Of a stretch of 23,299 nt of DNA, positions 22,705 through 23,299 are shown in pieces. This stretch comes from DUAL01 sp964452095 (GTDB taxonomy: Bacteria > Bacteroidota > Bacteroidia > Flavobacteriales > BACL11). The translations under genes were made by a program, and so were the position numbers. The notes under the pieces are model-generated. The model had not been told where the DNA came from. It did not search any database and saw only the letters and a list, made by a program, of their open reading frames with translations. The stretch's first letter is position 1; the number at the start of each line of letters is the position of its first letter. Location: NCBI GenBank assembly GCA_964452095.1, contig CAYVKX010000024.1:1-23299 (forward strand). Reading direction: 5' to 3'.

Positions 22705-23299
22705 ATGAGTCACAAAATAGCCCCTTCCATTTTAGCAGCCGATTTTGGTAATCTGCAAAGAGATTGCGAGATGGTAAATAATAGCCAAGCTGATTGGTTT
22801 CATTTAGATGTAATGGATGGTGTTTTTGTTCCAAATATCTCCTTTGGAATGCCAATTATAAAGAACATAAATTCTTACGCTAAGAAAACTTTAGATGTGC
22901 ATTTGATGATTGTACAACCAGATAAATACATCAAAACATTTAAGGAAATTGGAGCTGATGTACTGACTGTTCATTATGAAGTTTGCGATCATTTGCACAG
23001 AACTTTAGCGGCCATAAAAGAAGAAGGAATGATGGCTGGAGTAGCACTAAACCCTCACACTTCTGTGCATTTACTTACAGATGTTTTGCAGGATTTAGAT
23101 TTGGTTTGTATAATGAGTGTAAATCCTGGTTTTGGTGGGCAATCTTTTATTGAAAATACTTATGAAAAAGTAAAACAATTAGCTCATTTGAGAAAGATGA
23201 GTGGTGCTAATTTTTTAATAGAAATTGATGGTGGAGTAAGCACTACAAATGCAAGAAAATTATTAGATTCAGGGGCTGATGTCTTAGTTGCTGGGAGTT
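22705..23299 (+). CDS. rpe: Ribulose-phosphate 3-epimerase, partial at the right edge
   Basis: The first 198 residues are present; the last 20 or so lie outside. It interconverts ribulose-5-phosphate and xylulose-5-phosphate. The TIM-barrel signatures are MSHKIAPSILAADFGNL, HLDVMDGVFVPNISFG (metal and catalytic D residues), LDVHLMIVQP, VHYEVC, MSVNPGFGGQSF and IEIDGGVSTTNA (catalytic D). The start is the ATG just after the TATATTTG element. No sequence defect is seen in the visible part. Confidence 0.95.
   Translation, partial: MSHKIAPSILAADFGNLQRDCEMVNNSQADWFHLDVMDGVFVPNISFGMPIIKNINSYAKKTLDVHLMIVQPDKYIKTFKEIGADVLTVHYEVCDHLHRTLAAIKEEGMMAGVALNPHTSVHLLTDVLQDLDLVCIMSVNPGFGGQSFIENTYEKVKQLAHLRKMSGANFLIEIDGGVSTTNARKLLDSGADVLVAGS

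Noticed and set aside
1..23299. Prophage, defence island, CRISPR array or insertion sequence
   Set aside because: No transposase, integrase, phage structural gene, repeat-spacer array, tRNA-flanked boundary or toxin-antitoxin pair was seen. Nearly all the window is core genes in normal operons.

Overview
The window is a 23.3 kb piece of an AT-rich bacterial chromosome that looks like a member of the Bacteroidota, most likely Flavobacteriales. The evidence is a 287-residue primary sigma factor without region 1.1, Bacteroidota-type TAnnTTTG -7 promoter elements in front of many genes, a PorT type IX secretion protein beside ubiE, a secreted protein with a type IX C-terminal sorting tail, DUF4834 and DUF6787 family proteins, and a 948-residue CarB without the C-terminal allosteric domain. 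I cannot fix the genus from sequence alone.

Layout. Positions 1-7678 hold a minus-strand run read right to left: carB, a DUF4834 membrane protein, a YfhO-like polytopic membrane protein, a GT4 glycosyltransferase and a polysaccharide flippase that runs off the left edge. The gaps are one base or less, or short overlaps. rpmH (minus strand, 7832-7990) has its own consensus promoter and a clear intrinsic terminator. It is divergent from an MFS transporter + DUF6787 pair (8095-9581). Next comes a plus-strand trio: a SAM methyltransferase, an unrecognised helical protein and a secreted endonuclease/phosphatase-fold protein with a type IX sorting tail (9705-12018). An aspartate aminotransferase-like gene, an HldE/RfaE1-type sugar kinase, ubiE and porT follow (12172-15816). 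A small membrane-anchored cysteine-rich protein (15927-16205) converges on a minus-strand SpoU-type RNA methyltransferase (16207-16941). The right end is housekeeping on the plus strand: fbaA-accD, rpsO, pnp, rpoD and the start of rpe.

How the parts connect. Most genes serve core functions: pyrimidine/arginine precursor synthesis (carB), translation (rpmH, rpsO), RNA turnover (pnp), transcription (rpoD), glycolysis and pentose phosphate (fbaA, rpe), fatty-acid synthesis (accD) and menaquinone synthesis (ubiE). The accessory content is an envelope glycan module, and a possible type IX secretion substrate encoded about 3 kb from porT. The sigma factor probably reads the TAnnTTTG promoters listed here.

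I found no tRNA or rRNA gene, CRISPR array, insertion sequence, prophage or defence system. I do not see a clearly new system. The best leads are the methyltransferase/helical protein/secreted nuclease operon, the small cysteine-rich membrane protein, 14-bp-period repeats in two intergenic regions, and a promoter for rpe embedded in the rpoD terminator.
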